A stretch of DNA of 64,000 bases, taken from Pontiella agarivorans (GTDB lineage: Bacteria; Verrucomicrobiota; Kiritimatiellia; Kiritimatiellales; Pontiellaceae). Numbering within the stretch: position 1 is the first letter of the stretch; each line of letters begins with the position of its first letter. The position numbers and the translations under genes were made by a program. A model generated the notes under the pieces. The model saw only the letters and a program-made list of their open reading frames with translations. It was not told where the DNA came from and did no database searches. Shown in pieces: positions 49,335-57,546 of the stretch. Location: NCBI RefSeq assembly GCF_034531395.1, contig NZ_JARVCO010000004.1, positions 62,001 through 126,000 on the forward strand, in the 5' to 3' direction.

Positions 49335-51245
49335 TTACAGCGTAATGGTAAAGCGGTCCACATCCTTCGGCCGGTCCGGCATCACACGGTTGCAGTTTTT
49401 GTTAAAATGTTTTCCTACCGGAACATTCCGAAGATTATTAAGGTTTTCAAAAAGGAATTCGTGCGAAGCCTTATATTGGATAATATAACCGCGCTTGTCG
49501 GTAACTGTCACCAGATAGCCGCCATACTGGACCCCCCGCATAGAACCTTCGTCATTGACCGCCTGCACCTTCATTTCCACTTCATTATCGCCCATCAGCA
49601 CAAATTCACCCTGGTTCTCGGCCGAAGGCGTGAAGATGTCCGACTTACGATCCAGCAGCACATAGTTATCGCCGGTCGTTTCCTCGCCGAATACAAAATA
49701 TTCAACTTCGAGCGGATAAGTATAGTCTATACCTGAAGCAGCCGGCTTCAGCCGGGCTCCAAACCGGTAATCAACAATCTGAAGTCGCCTGTTGGCTTCC
49801 AGCCATGGTGTTGTATCCGGCAGCCTTCGCTGATTACTTGATTTTGAAAGATCGATTTTAAACTGCGGCGGATTCAGGAGACTGACATATTCGCGATCCT
49901 CCGGAGAAAGCATGGCCGTATCAACCTGCCGTTGCTTTTTCCTCGCATTTTCCAGCACCACCGTCTTTCCCAGCCCCGTTTTATAGATCGCTTCAAACTG
50001 GCTGTTATCCACGGTGGTCCAGGTGCGCATTTCCGGACCATGCTCCGCTGCAGTCACTGGTGGTGCAGGCTCAACCGGATTTGCATAGACAATCGGATTA
50101 CGCGAGGTCGGTGATACATTTGAATAGTCATTGAATACCGGACCCATTTCACAGGTAGCTTCCCCGGGATGCAGCTGGTTGTAAATCAACTCCGCCATAT
50201 CCGTTGTGAATTCTTCCGTTTTAAAAAACGGCAGCGTCGGTCCATTACGATGGGGGTTGCGGTCATATTCGACCCCTTCCACCTGAACACACAGCATGGC
50301 AGCAAAAATGCCTCCGTGTGACTCGCCGAGCAGAATCTCAATCTCCTTCGGTTCGTTGGCTTTCAGCTCAATCCAGTCCCCGACTTTAGAATGATGGTTG
50401 GCCATGGGATATTTTTCATTATCAGCCGATGTACTTTGCCACAGATGTTCGGTGTGTTCCTGAAAGTCAGTCACCCACTGCGGAAAACAGGATAGCAGCA
50501 CCAGTTCTCCGTCGACGCGTACCGCGAGTGCATCATCGCCAAAGCCCCAGAAACGAAATTTAATATCTTCGGGATAAACCAACTGCCCTTTATAATGCAC
50601 CAGCCAGCACCAGCCCTTCCCATTGGATTCACCGAACGCCTGCGGGGCCTGAGTCGACTGCAACGGCGGCATGGCAATGGATGTGGTGTAGAGTTTCTGC
50701 GGTGCACGATAATAGCGGCTGAACACACTCGGTGACCAGTCACGCATCAGAAATTTGGCCAGCAGGCCGGCAAGCTGCACCGGATCAGTTACACAGTCCG
50801 CTCCGGATCGCAACCGGTTAAAATCGTAATAGGTACCTTCGAGGTCGTTCCCTACGGAAGACGTTGCACCGAACTGCGAGACATCCTCGAGATCCGGCAT
50901 GATATCAAATCCCCCGATGCTGTCGCCCAGCCCGTCCGTCATGCCGCTCATTTCCGGCAACTGGATATCGGGCATGCTGGCCTGTTTGACTTTTGTAACA
51001 ATGCGGGTGGTGGATCTCGGTTTCGAAGTTTTTTTGACCTTCACCTTCGGCTTTTTGAGTTTCATCTTCGGCCGGTCAACGGGTTTGGGCGGTACAAACT
51101 TTTTCTCTTCTTTCTGCACAACATTAAAGACCACCAGCATACCCGCCAAAAGGAACGCAGCAGCATGGATCGCGATGCTGATAATAAATCCGCTGGGAGC
51201 CCCCTTAACGACCCCCTTATTTTTTTCAGCTGTCTTTTTCATCAT
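49335..51245 (-). CDS. TonB-like anchored protein with PA14-like domain, unknown function
   Basis: 636 residues. Short cytoplasmic N terminus, one membrane helix at about 20-43 (IISIAIHAAAFLLAGMLVVF, with the S..IH pattern of TonB proteins), then a Lys/Pro-rich stretch (about 48-90, PPKPVDRPKMKLKKPKVKV). The large extracytoplasmic part includes a PA14-like region (about 205-320: VHYKGQLVYPEDIKFRFWGF, DDALAVRVDGELVLL). The C-terminal half does not resemble the TonB receptor-binding domain. No ExbB/ExbD or TonB-dependent receptor is nearby. AGGAGAAACGG precedes the ATG pair. A carbohydrate-linked envelope or secretion role is possible; I do not assign a function. Confidence 0.8.
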   Translation of the reverse strand: MMKKTAEKNKGVVKGAPSGFIISIAIHAAAFLLAGMLVVFNVVQKEEKKFVPPKPVDRPKMKLKKPKVKVKKTSKPRSTTRIVTKVKQASMPDIQLPEMSGMTDGLGDSIGGFDIMPDLEDVSQFGATSSVGNDLEGTYYDFNRLRSGADCVTDPVQLAGLLAKFLMRDWSPSVFSRYYRAPQKLYTTSIAMPPLQSTQAPQAFGESNGKGWCWLVHYKGQLVYPEDIKFRFWGFGDDALAVRVDGELVLLSCFPQWVTDFQEHTEHLWQSTSADNEKYPMANHHSKVGDWIELKANEPKEIEILLGESHGGIFAAMLCVQVEGVEYDRNPHRNGPTLPFFKTEEFTTDMAELIYNQLHPGEATCEMGPVFNDYSNVSPTSRNPIVYANPVEPAPPVTAAEHGPEMRTWTTVDNSQFEAIYKTGLGKTVVLENARKKQRQVDTAMLSPEDREYVSLLNPPQFKIDLSKSSNQRRLPDTTPWLEANRRLQIVDYRFGARLKPAASGIDYTYPLEVEYFVFGEETTGDNYVLLDRKSDIFTPSAENQGEFVLMGDNEVEMKVQAVNDEGSMRGVQYGGYLVTVTDKRGYIIQYKASHEFLFENLNNLRNVPVGKHFNKNCNRVMPDRPKDVDRFTITL

Positions 51246-51358
51246 CCGTTTCTCCTCAGCTCCCCGGATATCCTGCGGGCTATACCCTGAATCTTATCCG
51301 AGCGTTGAAGGAAAATCTAATGAAAGCAGTCATAATTCGCTATCGGTCAAATGTACAA

Positions 51359-51392
51359 TGCGTTTCAAACGCAATACCTTACGAATAATTCG
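51359..51392. promoter_or_regulatory. two palindromes upstream of the TonB-like gene
   Basis: TGCGTTT-C-AAACGCA (51359-51373) and CGAAT-A-ATTCG (51382-51392) are both perfect and lie 115-147 bases before the start. The first shares ATGCGTTT with the palindrome upstream of the aldehyde dehydrogenase operon. The rest of 51246-51533 holds no gene. Confidence 0.45.
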
Positions 51393-51488
51393 CAAAACAT
51401 CACATTAAGTCATCCCCCTCACTGAATCCGCATGAATTGACGCTGAAAGCAGCTCAAACCTCGCGCAGATCGAGCGTTGAAACAAAAA

Positions 51489-51510
51489 GGCCTCCGATTT
51501 CTCAGAGGCC
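51489..51510 (-). terminator. terminator of the second PEP-CTERM gene
   Basis: The minus strand GGCCTC-N10-GAGGCC is followed by TTTTTGTTTC, about 24 bases past the stop. Confidence 0.85.
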
Positions 51511-51533
51511 GTTCCAATCACTGGGAGTTCACA

Positions 51534-52274
51534 TTACCTCATTAAACGACGGCGAACAAACAGCACCGCACCGCCAAAGAGTCCCACCAGCCCTATGGTC
51601 GCGGGTTCCGGGATCGTCTGGGCGTAGCTGTCCACACCGGCATTTGATCCGCCGTTATGCTGAATATGTCCGTACACATTGGCCGCGCTGTACATCGTGG
51701 CATCCGTTACAGTAAACGAATTGGCATACGCTCCGCCTCTGAAACTGACTGCCACATTAATTTCATTTTCCGTGGCCGACTTTGTAAAAGCCACAGTGTA
51801 GAGCTCTCCATTGGCCTGCCCCGCACTGACATCGAACCCGGTGTTTTCATTAATACCGCCACCGAACGCATAGATATCCCCGGTCGCTCTGGCATCGAAT
51901 TCAAAGCCGATCTTAGGAGCTCCGGAAGTATCGGCAATACCATCGGTGAGCCCCAGCCGGAATCGGGCGCGAACATTGGTGGCGTCATAAAAAACACCTG
52001 CTGTAAGTGTAATGGTTTCCCCCACCGCCCAGCTTCCGCCTGATCCCTTCTGGGTAAAAGCCGGCCCGTTGCCGAGCATCGTATAGCCATCAACCGCGGT
52101 ATTTTCTGTCACCTGAACTGCCCGGCTGTTCCAGCCGTCGATTTCATCAATCGAAGCTCCATCACTGAATCCATCCGCCGTATTAAAATCGGTGAAATAA
52201 CCGGTAAAAGGATCCGCAAGAACCCCGCCCGCCAAACAGATCGATGCAGCCAATAAACACATCTTTTTTTTCAT
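51534..52274 (-). CDS. PEP-CTERM sorted secreted protein
   Basis: 246 residues. Signal peptide 1-20; beta-rich central domain opening FTGYFTDFNTADGFSDG (a common PEP-CTERM opening) with WAVGETITLTAGVFYDATN. The C-terminal tail is IPEPATIGLVGLFGGAVLF then VRRRLMR. The tail is nearly the same as that of the 30080-30814 protein (GLxxxFGGxVLFxRRR). It is monocistronic, with its own terminator, and follows the 1678-residue GH86 gene. The biological role is unknown. Presence of two such proteins implies an exosortase elsewhere in the genome. Confidence 0.9.
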   Translation of the reverse strand: MKKKMCLLAASICLAGGVLADPFTGYFTDFNTADGFSDGASIDEIDGWNSRAVQVTENTAVDGYTMLGNGPAFTQKGSGGSWAVGETITLTAGVFYDATNVRARFRLGLTDGIADTSGAPKIGFEFDARATGDIYAFGGGINENTGFDVSAGQANGELYTVAFTKSATENEINVAVSFRGGAYANSFTVTDATMYSAANVYGHIQHNGGSNAGVDSYAQTIPEPATIGLVGLFGGAVLFVRRRLMR

Positions 52275-52319
52275 ATTTTCTCCTATTTGAACTTTTATAG
52301 TTGATACCCTGTCATTCCC

Positions 52320-52374
52320 GCAGGACCTCCGCCACTTGGACCAATATCCAGGTAAAAGAGGCGGACGACCCTGC
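52320..52374 (-). other. long imperfect stem-loop after the largest GH86 gene
   Basis: GCAGG (52320) pairs with CCTGC (52370-52374) and CCGCC (52329-52333) with GGCGG (52360-52364), closing over TGGA-N6-TCCA. It lies just past the GH86 stop, in the 109-base gap before the PEP-CTERM gene. No U-tract follows, so it may protect the 3' end rather than terminate. Confidence 0.45.
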
Positions 52375-52383
52375 AGACGTCAT

Positions 52384-55300
52384 TCACGGCGTATCGATTG
52401 TTACGTTCAGATTATCAATCGTGTTACCGAAGGTGGTGCCGGGATCTGCCGCTTCGCCGGTATTCCAGATCATGACATCAATATCCTGCGACAAGTCACC
52501 GGAGGTTGCAGACGTATAGGTCTGAAGACCCGTATTCTGCGTCGGAATAATTGCCCAGACCTGCACCCCGTTGGTTCCGCCGAGATATCCCTCCACCGAA
52601 GGAATCCAGGCGTTGGTCACCCCGCCGCCGATCCGGTTGGCTTCAATCTGAATCGAATTCACACGGAACACCTGCTCCTCGCCGTCGATCTGCATGACAA
52701 ACGTTCCCGGAGCTGCATCCTGGGCATAGGCAGCCTTCAATGCTGTACCTCCATCTGCCGCCGTAGCAGCCGCACGGCCTCCGGAAATCATCACCACACC
52801 GTTATTGGTTTCGGCATAATTGTACCCTTCCCACCAGTTTCCGGAGAACTCCGCCCAGTCGAACAGCGCGGAAATTCCCGATGGCAGCGCGGAGGGCACA
52901 TCGTCAATCCGGAAATACTCCTGCGGCAGAGCGGGCAATGTATTCGAAATCACCGCTTCACCGCTCGCATTGAACATCAGATTGGATTCAACGACTTCCC
53001 AGGGGCCATTCACCAGATTGGTGGTGGCATAAAGGGCAAAGGCAGCATCGCCCGGTCCGTTGGTCACACTGAGGACGATGTTGCCGTCCTGAATCAGCAG
53101 AGCCATTACCGAACCGTCAATGCCCGATCCGGCATCGACACGGGTCAGGATAAATTTATCCAGATTCCATTGCCACGCCGGTGATGACGACGCCGCCACA
53201 CGGGCCACATAAGATCCATTGCTGACAGCAAAATAGGAGGCCGACTGCAGAGTCACGTAGGCATCCCAGGCTCCGGTATTCGGAACGTCATCGCCGGCCA
53301 GCGAAACACCATCCAGCAGGAATTCAATTCCGGAGCCGTCATTCGGCGAAGCGATGACATACTCCAGTTTATAAATGCCGTCTTCCGGAAGAGTCACATG
53401 ATATTCCGCCCAGTCGTTGGCTTCGACATAGTTAATACCCACGCCGGAATTTGACACCCCGCCGGTATTGAAGAAGCTCTCCGCCTCTACGGTATAAACC
53501 GATCCGCCGGCGACCGCGTCAAAGACCGTGGTTTCATTGGTTGCGGAAAATCCGCCGTCCACCGTGGTTACCACAATCTGCGCAGAACCGCCCGCAACCC
53601 CGGTCACCAGACCGCTGGAGCTCACCGTTGCCACCGCAGGATTAAGCGATGTCCAGGTGACGGAGGGATCGGCAGCCGCAGACGGCAGCACCGTCTCATT
53701 CAGCTGAACGGTATCTCCAACCGCAATAAGACGGTTTGCCGGCGCCAGCTCGACCTCCGTCACAGCAATCGGCGGAGGCACGGTAATGATACTCGTATCC
53801 GTCAATCCTCCATCCGTGGAAGTCGCAGTTATGAGGGCGGTACCTTCAGCAACCGCGGTGACCACACCGGAGGCATCAACCGTGGCTACCGATGGATTAT
53901 CCGAACTCCAGGAAACCGTCTGCGTAGCCGCATTGGCTGGATACACCGTTTTCGTTAGCGGGGCAGTTTCGCCTGCCCGGATTACACGGGCCGCAGGATG
54001 CACAGCCACTTCAGCAACGCCGAACGGAACAAATGGATTCACGGTAATGACCGCAGTATCGCTGTACCCACCGTCTTGAGCCGTCGCGGTAATCGTAGCA
54101 GATCCCGCCGAAACCGCGGTGATCACACCCAGCTCATCCACGGTTGCGACTGCGGTATTATCGGAAGACCAGAGAATCCGTTTGTCACTCGCATCAGCAG
54201 GCGAGAGCGTCGCCTTAACCGTATCCGTCCGCTGCTCTATGATGGATCGTGCAGACGGACTTACACTGATTCCAGTCACGGGAATCGTAACGGCCGAGGC
54301 CGAACGCCCGGGAGTTTGACTGAACTCGGTAACCTGCAGACTGACGCAGGAATAAGTGACGTTGTTCAGAATCTCACAGGTGATGGAGTTGTTTGTCTGC
54401 AGATACGCTTTCGGCACCGGAATCTCAATCGTTCCGAACCAGCGCGGATTGCCGAGCGACTCGCCGCGCCAGTCACCGTGGAAGTCCAGCGCATTTCCGT
54501 TAATGGTAATCACGTTCCGAGCATCATCACTCATCACAAAGTCGCGAATGAACAATCCGCTGATTCGTAACACGGCCTCGGCATCCCCCGTCGGCACCGT
54601 CACTCCGTTGATCTGTGCGGTGAGTGTTTCCAGTGAAGCTTTTTCAACCCGGAAAGGTTCCGTGCCGCTCAGGCTCTCGCCATAGAACTTGGTTTCCTGT
54701 GCAGTTTCGTCAGGCATCTGTTCATCAGCGAACGCATAACAGAGAATCATGGTTGCTTCAGCACCGATCTCTACCGAGCCCGGAGGGGTCAATACCGTCT
54801 GATCGCTCAGCACCGGCCGACCATCTGTTCCCGACGAAAGATCCAGATAGAGGTGCTTAATCTGCACACTGCTCACTGTATTTGATGAAAGTCCAAACGA
54901 ATTGAGGTTCACAACCAGATTCGTCGGTTCAAGGTTGTTCAGAATCAGATATCCCCTGTTGCCGTCGACATAAGCATCGACCTGCATATCCAGATCGCTG
55001 GCTATGGTGTCCACTCGTATTCCATCCACATCGCTCCAGAGTTCATACCATTTAATGAATTCACTCCATTCCCAAACCCCGCTTCCCGGTGAGGTCTCAT
55101 CCAGCATCGTGCTGGGATAGCGATAAAGAACATCGTCGACATAATAATCTCCCCATGTTGCTTTAACCGGCGTAAAGGGCATCGATTTAACCACATAGTC
55201 GGGGCGTTCCAGAAATTGCATCATCATGGAACTGAAAGGCTTGAGATTTTCCCAATGCTGACGTCGGCGATCAATCGTCGGAGTATTCGCCTGATATGAA

Positions 55301-57420
55301 CCGCCCACCGCTCCATATTCAGACAGCACAACCGGTTTACGGTTGGAAACCCCGTTTTCGTGTACATCATACCATTCCAGCGTATCCAATGTTGCTTCCA
55401 CCGGGCCGCCGTGACGGAAGGTCCCGCTTCCGGAGGTCTCCCACGCCGGCCAGTCATACAGATGGACCGCATAGAAATCCATATTGCTTCCGGCATGGTC
55501 AATGAAGCCCTTCCAGACCACATCCCACTGCTCCCAGGAACCGAAGCCGCCGTCACCGGTAGGATAAGCAGTCGTCCCGGCATCTTTATAGAAATTGGCT
55601 CCGTTTGTTGCCGACGGATCATTACCCACGATCAGGTCATAGTAATGCTGTCCGTCGTAACGCGGCAAATCGCCCTGCCAGAGATCATGCAGCCCCCAGG
55701 TCATACCGCCGATTAGCGGCGCTTCATCCCCCAGACGCTCGCGGACTCCAGCGGCCACGAGATTGTGGTATTCCCACAGACTCTCCCAGTTGGATACCAT
55801 GAACTGACCGGTCATCAATTCCATATCGGGCTCGTTGATCACTTCCCAATACATCGGCAGCTGTTCACCGGATGTTTCTCCGTTTTTCCGGAAATACTGA
55901 TCCAGATATTCCACCATCCACTCCGCCGACGTTTCAATGTCCATCGGTTGCCAACCCGTCCAGGTAGAACCGTTCTCGAACCAGCTCAAAGTCGGATAAC
56001 TTGGATGCGGCGTCGTACCCATGATCATTTCATTCTGACGATCTTCATAAGCAATCCGTTCCAAATTCAGATCATATTGTCCACGCAGATAAGTCCCGTA
56101 ATTGGTCATAAAACTCAAGTCAGCCATGTTGGCCCGGTCAGGATCTTCTTCTGTTGCCCGGAATTTCCAACCCACAGATCCATTGTCGCGGCCGAAGTAC
56201 ACATCCAGATCGTTCATCAGATAGTCCATTTTGTCTTCTTCGCCATCCCAATCTGTTTCGATGAAGCTGGAATGTACCGTGATATGCCGCTCGCGGCCGA
56301 AGTCGGAAATGCCGTTAACCGAATGTTCAATATTCCAGTTCACATCCACATTCACGGTTCCTCCCGGCAGTACAGGAGAAGCTTCGCCGATGACTGTGAT
56401 GTGTATAGTTCCCGTTGACGCACCATCCACATCGGATGCTTCCACAGTAAAGACATTAAGCCCTTCATCACCGGTGAGCGGCGTTCCGGAAAGCCCGCCG
56501 TTTGCAGTCACGCTCAGCCAGGCCGGACCGCTGAGTTTAGTGAAGGTTACGGTATCCCCGTCCGCTTCTGAAACATCGGCCTCCAGACTGCCGGTATACG
56601 CAACGTTTACATCGGCATCCGTTTTTACGACTGGATTGGAATGAAAGAACGGCGGACCGGGTTCAGGCTCGGAACCCCCGCCTGATCCGTTCGGTGTAAT
56701 CGAAACGTTGTCAATGCCCAGCCCGTTTCCGGTTCCGTCGGCACCCCAGCGAATGAAGAAGGTTGCCCCATCGGCAATGTTCAGACCGCTGATGACATGC
56801 GAAATCCCCGCCACACGGTTGGCCGACAGATTACCGTCCCCCGTTGTCCACATCGCAAGTACATTCGGCGCAGTAAAGTCCAGCTGACTTACGGCGATCC
56901 AGGTTGCCCCCGCATCCATCAGCGAGGTGGCATCCAGGCTGTATTCAAAAGCCAGTCCGACCGTGGTATTCCCGCGATACCACTGCTCACCGTCATAGGA
57001 AACCGCAAGCTGGGTAATATTTGATCCCGTGTTATTCTGCAATTGAGCCCCGAATCCGCCCGGAGCCTGGAATCCCAGACCAAACGCCCGTTCAGCAGCA
57101 CCGTCCGATGAACCGAAACTGGCCACCCGCGAATGATTGGCGGAAACCGTCCCGCCACAGGCATATCCATAGGTCTGAGCACTATTGGCCCACCAACCGG
57201 TAGAGAGGTCCGCCCCTGCTGTTCCGGTCCAGAACAGCGCGTTGACGATTTCCGCATTCGGTGTAATCGACCCTCCGCCGCTCCCCCCCGAAGTCAGCAG
57301 GGAATCAAAGGTTTCCGTATGGGTTGGACCCGTCAGCGGAATCGGGCCGGCCAGACTGGACAACTGAAAAACAGCGGTACCGGCCAATGCAGTTATAATT
57401 ACTCTCAAGCGCCTCATCAT
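52384..57420 (-). CDS. giant multidomain GH86 with Ig, Big2 and CBM6 domains
   Basis: 1678 residues from the ATG at 57420 (AGGAGAGAGC upstream; an in-frame start at 57504 lacks a signal). Order: signal peptide 1-24; N-terminal beta domain with ETFDSLL opening 30-245; Ser/Gly/Pro linker; He_PIG/cadherin-like domain 258-346. Then GH86 about 355-900, with the acid/base in WEVINEPD (Glu530) and the nucleophile in VVLSEYGAVG (Glu701). A beta-sandwich 905-1035 and three Big2 domains about 1047-1300 follow. CBM6 lies at 1308-1427 (YTVEAESFFNTGG, WAEYHVTLPEDG, WQWNLDKFIL), a TNGP module at 1445-1507, and the FDW module at 1518-1678. It is the most elaborate enzyme of the locus and probably acts on insoluble polymer. 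Confidence 0.92.
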   Translation of the reverse strand: MMRRLRVIITALAGTAVFQLSSLAGPIPLTGPTHTETFDSLLTSGGSGGGSITPNAEIVNALFWTGTAGADLSTGWWANSAQTYGYACGGTVSANHSRVASFGSSDGAAERAFGLGFQAPGGFGAQLQNNTGSNITQLAVSYDGEQWYRGNTTVGLAFEYSLDATSLMDAGATWIAVSQLDFTAPNVLAMWTTGDGNLSANRVAGISHVISGLNIADGATFFIRWGADGTGNGLGIDNVSITPNGSGGGSEPEPGPPFFHSNPVVKTDADVNVAYTGSLEADVSEADGDTVTFTKLSGPAWLSVTANGGLSGTPLTGDEGLNVFTVEASDVDGASTGTIHITVIGEASPVLPGGTVNVDVNWNIEHSVNGISDFGRERHITVHSSFIETDWDGEEDKMDYLMNDLDVYFGRDNGSVGWKFRATEEDPDRANMADLSFMTNYGTYLRGQYDLNLERIAYEDRQNEMIMGTTPHPSYPTLSWFENGSTWTGWQPMDIETSAEWMVEYLDQYFRKNGETSGEQLPMYWEVINEPDMELMTGQFMVSNWESLWEYHNLVAAGVRERLGDEAPLIGGMTWGLHDLWQGDLPRYDGQHYYDLIVGNDPSATNGANFYKDAGTTAYPTGDGGFGSWEQWDVVWKGFIDHAGSNMDFYAVHLYDWPAWETSGSGTFRHGGPVEATLDTLEWYDVHENGVSNRKPVVLSEYGAVGGSYQANTPTIDRRRQHWENLKPFSSMMMQFLERPDYVVKSMPFTPVKATWGDYYVDDVLYRYPSTMLDETSPGSGVWEWSEFIKWYELWSDVDGIRVDTIASDLDMQVDAYVDGNRGYLILNNLEPTNLVVNLNSFGLSSNTVSSVQIKHLYLDLSSGTDGRPVLSDQTVLTPPGSVEIGAEATMILCYAFADEQMPDETAQETKFYGESLSGTEPFRVEKASLETLTAQINGVTVPTGDAEAVLRISGLFIRDFVMSDDARNVITINGNALDFHGDWRGESLGNPRWFGTIEIPVPKAYLQTNNSITCEILNNVTYSCVSLQVTEFSQTPGRSASAVTIPVTGISVSPSARSIIEQRTDTVKATLSPADASDKRILWSSDNTAVATVDELGVITAVSAGSATITATAQDGGYSDTAVITVNPFVPFGVAEVAVHPAARVIRAGETAPLTKTVYPANAATQTVSWSSDNPSVATVDASGVVTAVAEGTALITATSTDGGLTDTSIITVPPPIAVTEVELAPANRLIAVGDTVQLNETVLPSAAADPSVTWTSLNPAVATVSSSGLVTGVAGGSAQIVVTTVDGGFSATNETTVFDAVAGGSVYTVEAESFFNTGGVSNSGVGINYVEANDWAEYHVTLPEDGIYKLEYVIASPNDGSGIEFLLDGVSLAGDDVPNTGAWDAYVTLQSASYFAVSNGSYVARVAASSSPAWQWNLDKFILTRVDAGSGIDGSVMALLIQDGNIVLSVTNGPGDAAFALYATTNLVNGPWEVVESNLMFNASGEAVISNTLPALPQEYFRIDDVPSALPSGISALFDWAEFSGNWWEGYNYAETNNGVVMISGGRAAATAADGGTALKAAYAQDAAPGTFVMQIDGEEQVFRVNSIQIEANRIGGGVTNAWIPSVEGYLGGTNGVQVWAIIPTQNTGLQTYTSATSGDLSQDIDVMIWNTGEAADPGTTFGNTIDNLNVTIDTP

Positions 57421-57461
57421 GCTCTCTCCTTTTATGATTGGAGAAACATGATTGCACCGAT

Positions 57462-57483
57462 TATCCATCCGTCCAGCTGGATA
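57462..57483. promoter_or_regulatory. TATCCA...TGGATA inverted repeat upstream of the giant GH86
   Basis: TATCCA (57462-57467) and TGGATA (57478-57483) with 10 bases between stand about 42-63 bases before the ATG. It resembles the TATCCA-containing elements before the 966-residue GH86 and the 770-residue protein. Confidence 0.4.
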
Positions 57484-57512
57484 GATGTCCGAGTATATGA
57501 ACAAGCCCCGGA

Positions 57513-57542
57513 ACAGAAAATATCCGGGGCTTTTCAGAACAC
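57513..57542 (-). terminator. terminator of the SBP/CoA-transferase/GH2 operon
   Basis: The minus strand reads AAGCCCCGGA, a 10-base loop, TCCGGGGCTT, then GTTCAT. It lies 5 bases past the GH2 stop and is followed by the promoter region of the giant GH86. Confidence 0.8.
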
Positions 57543-57546
57543 CGGA

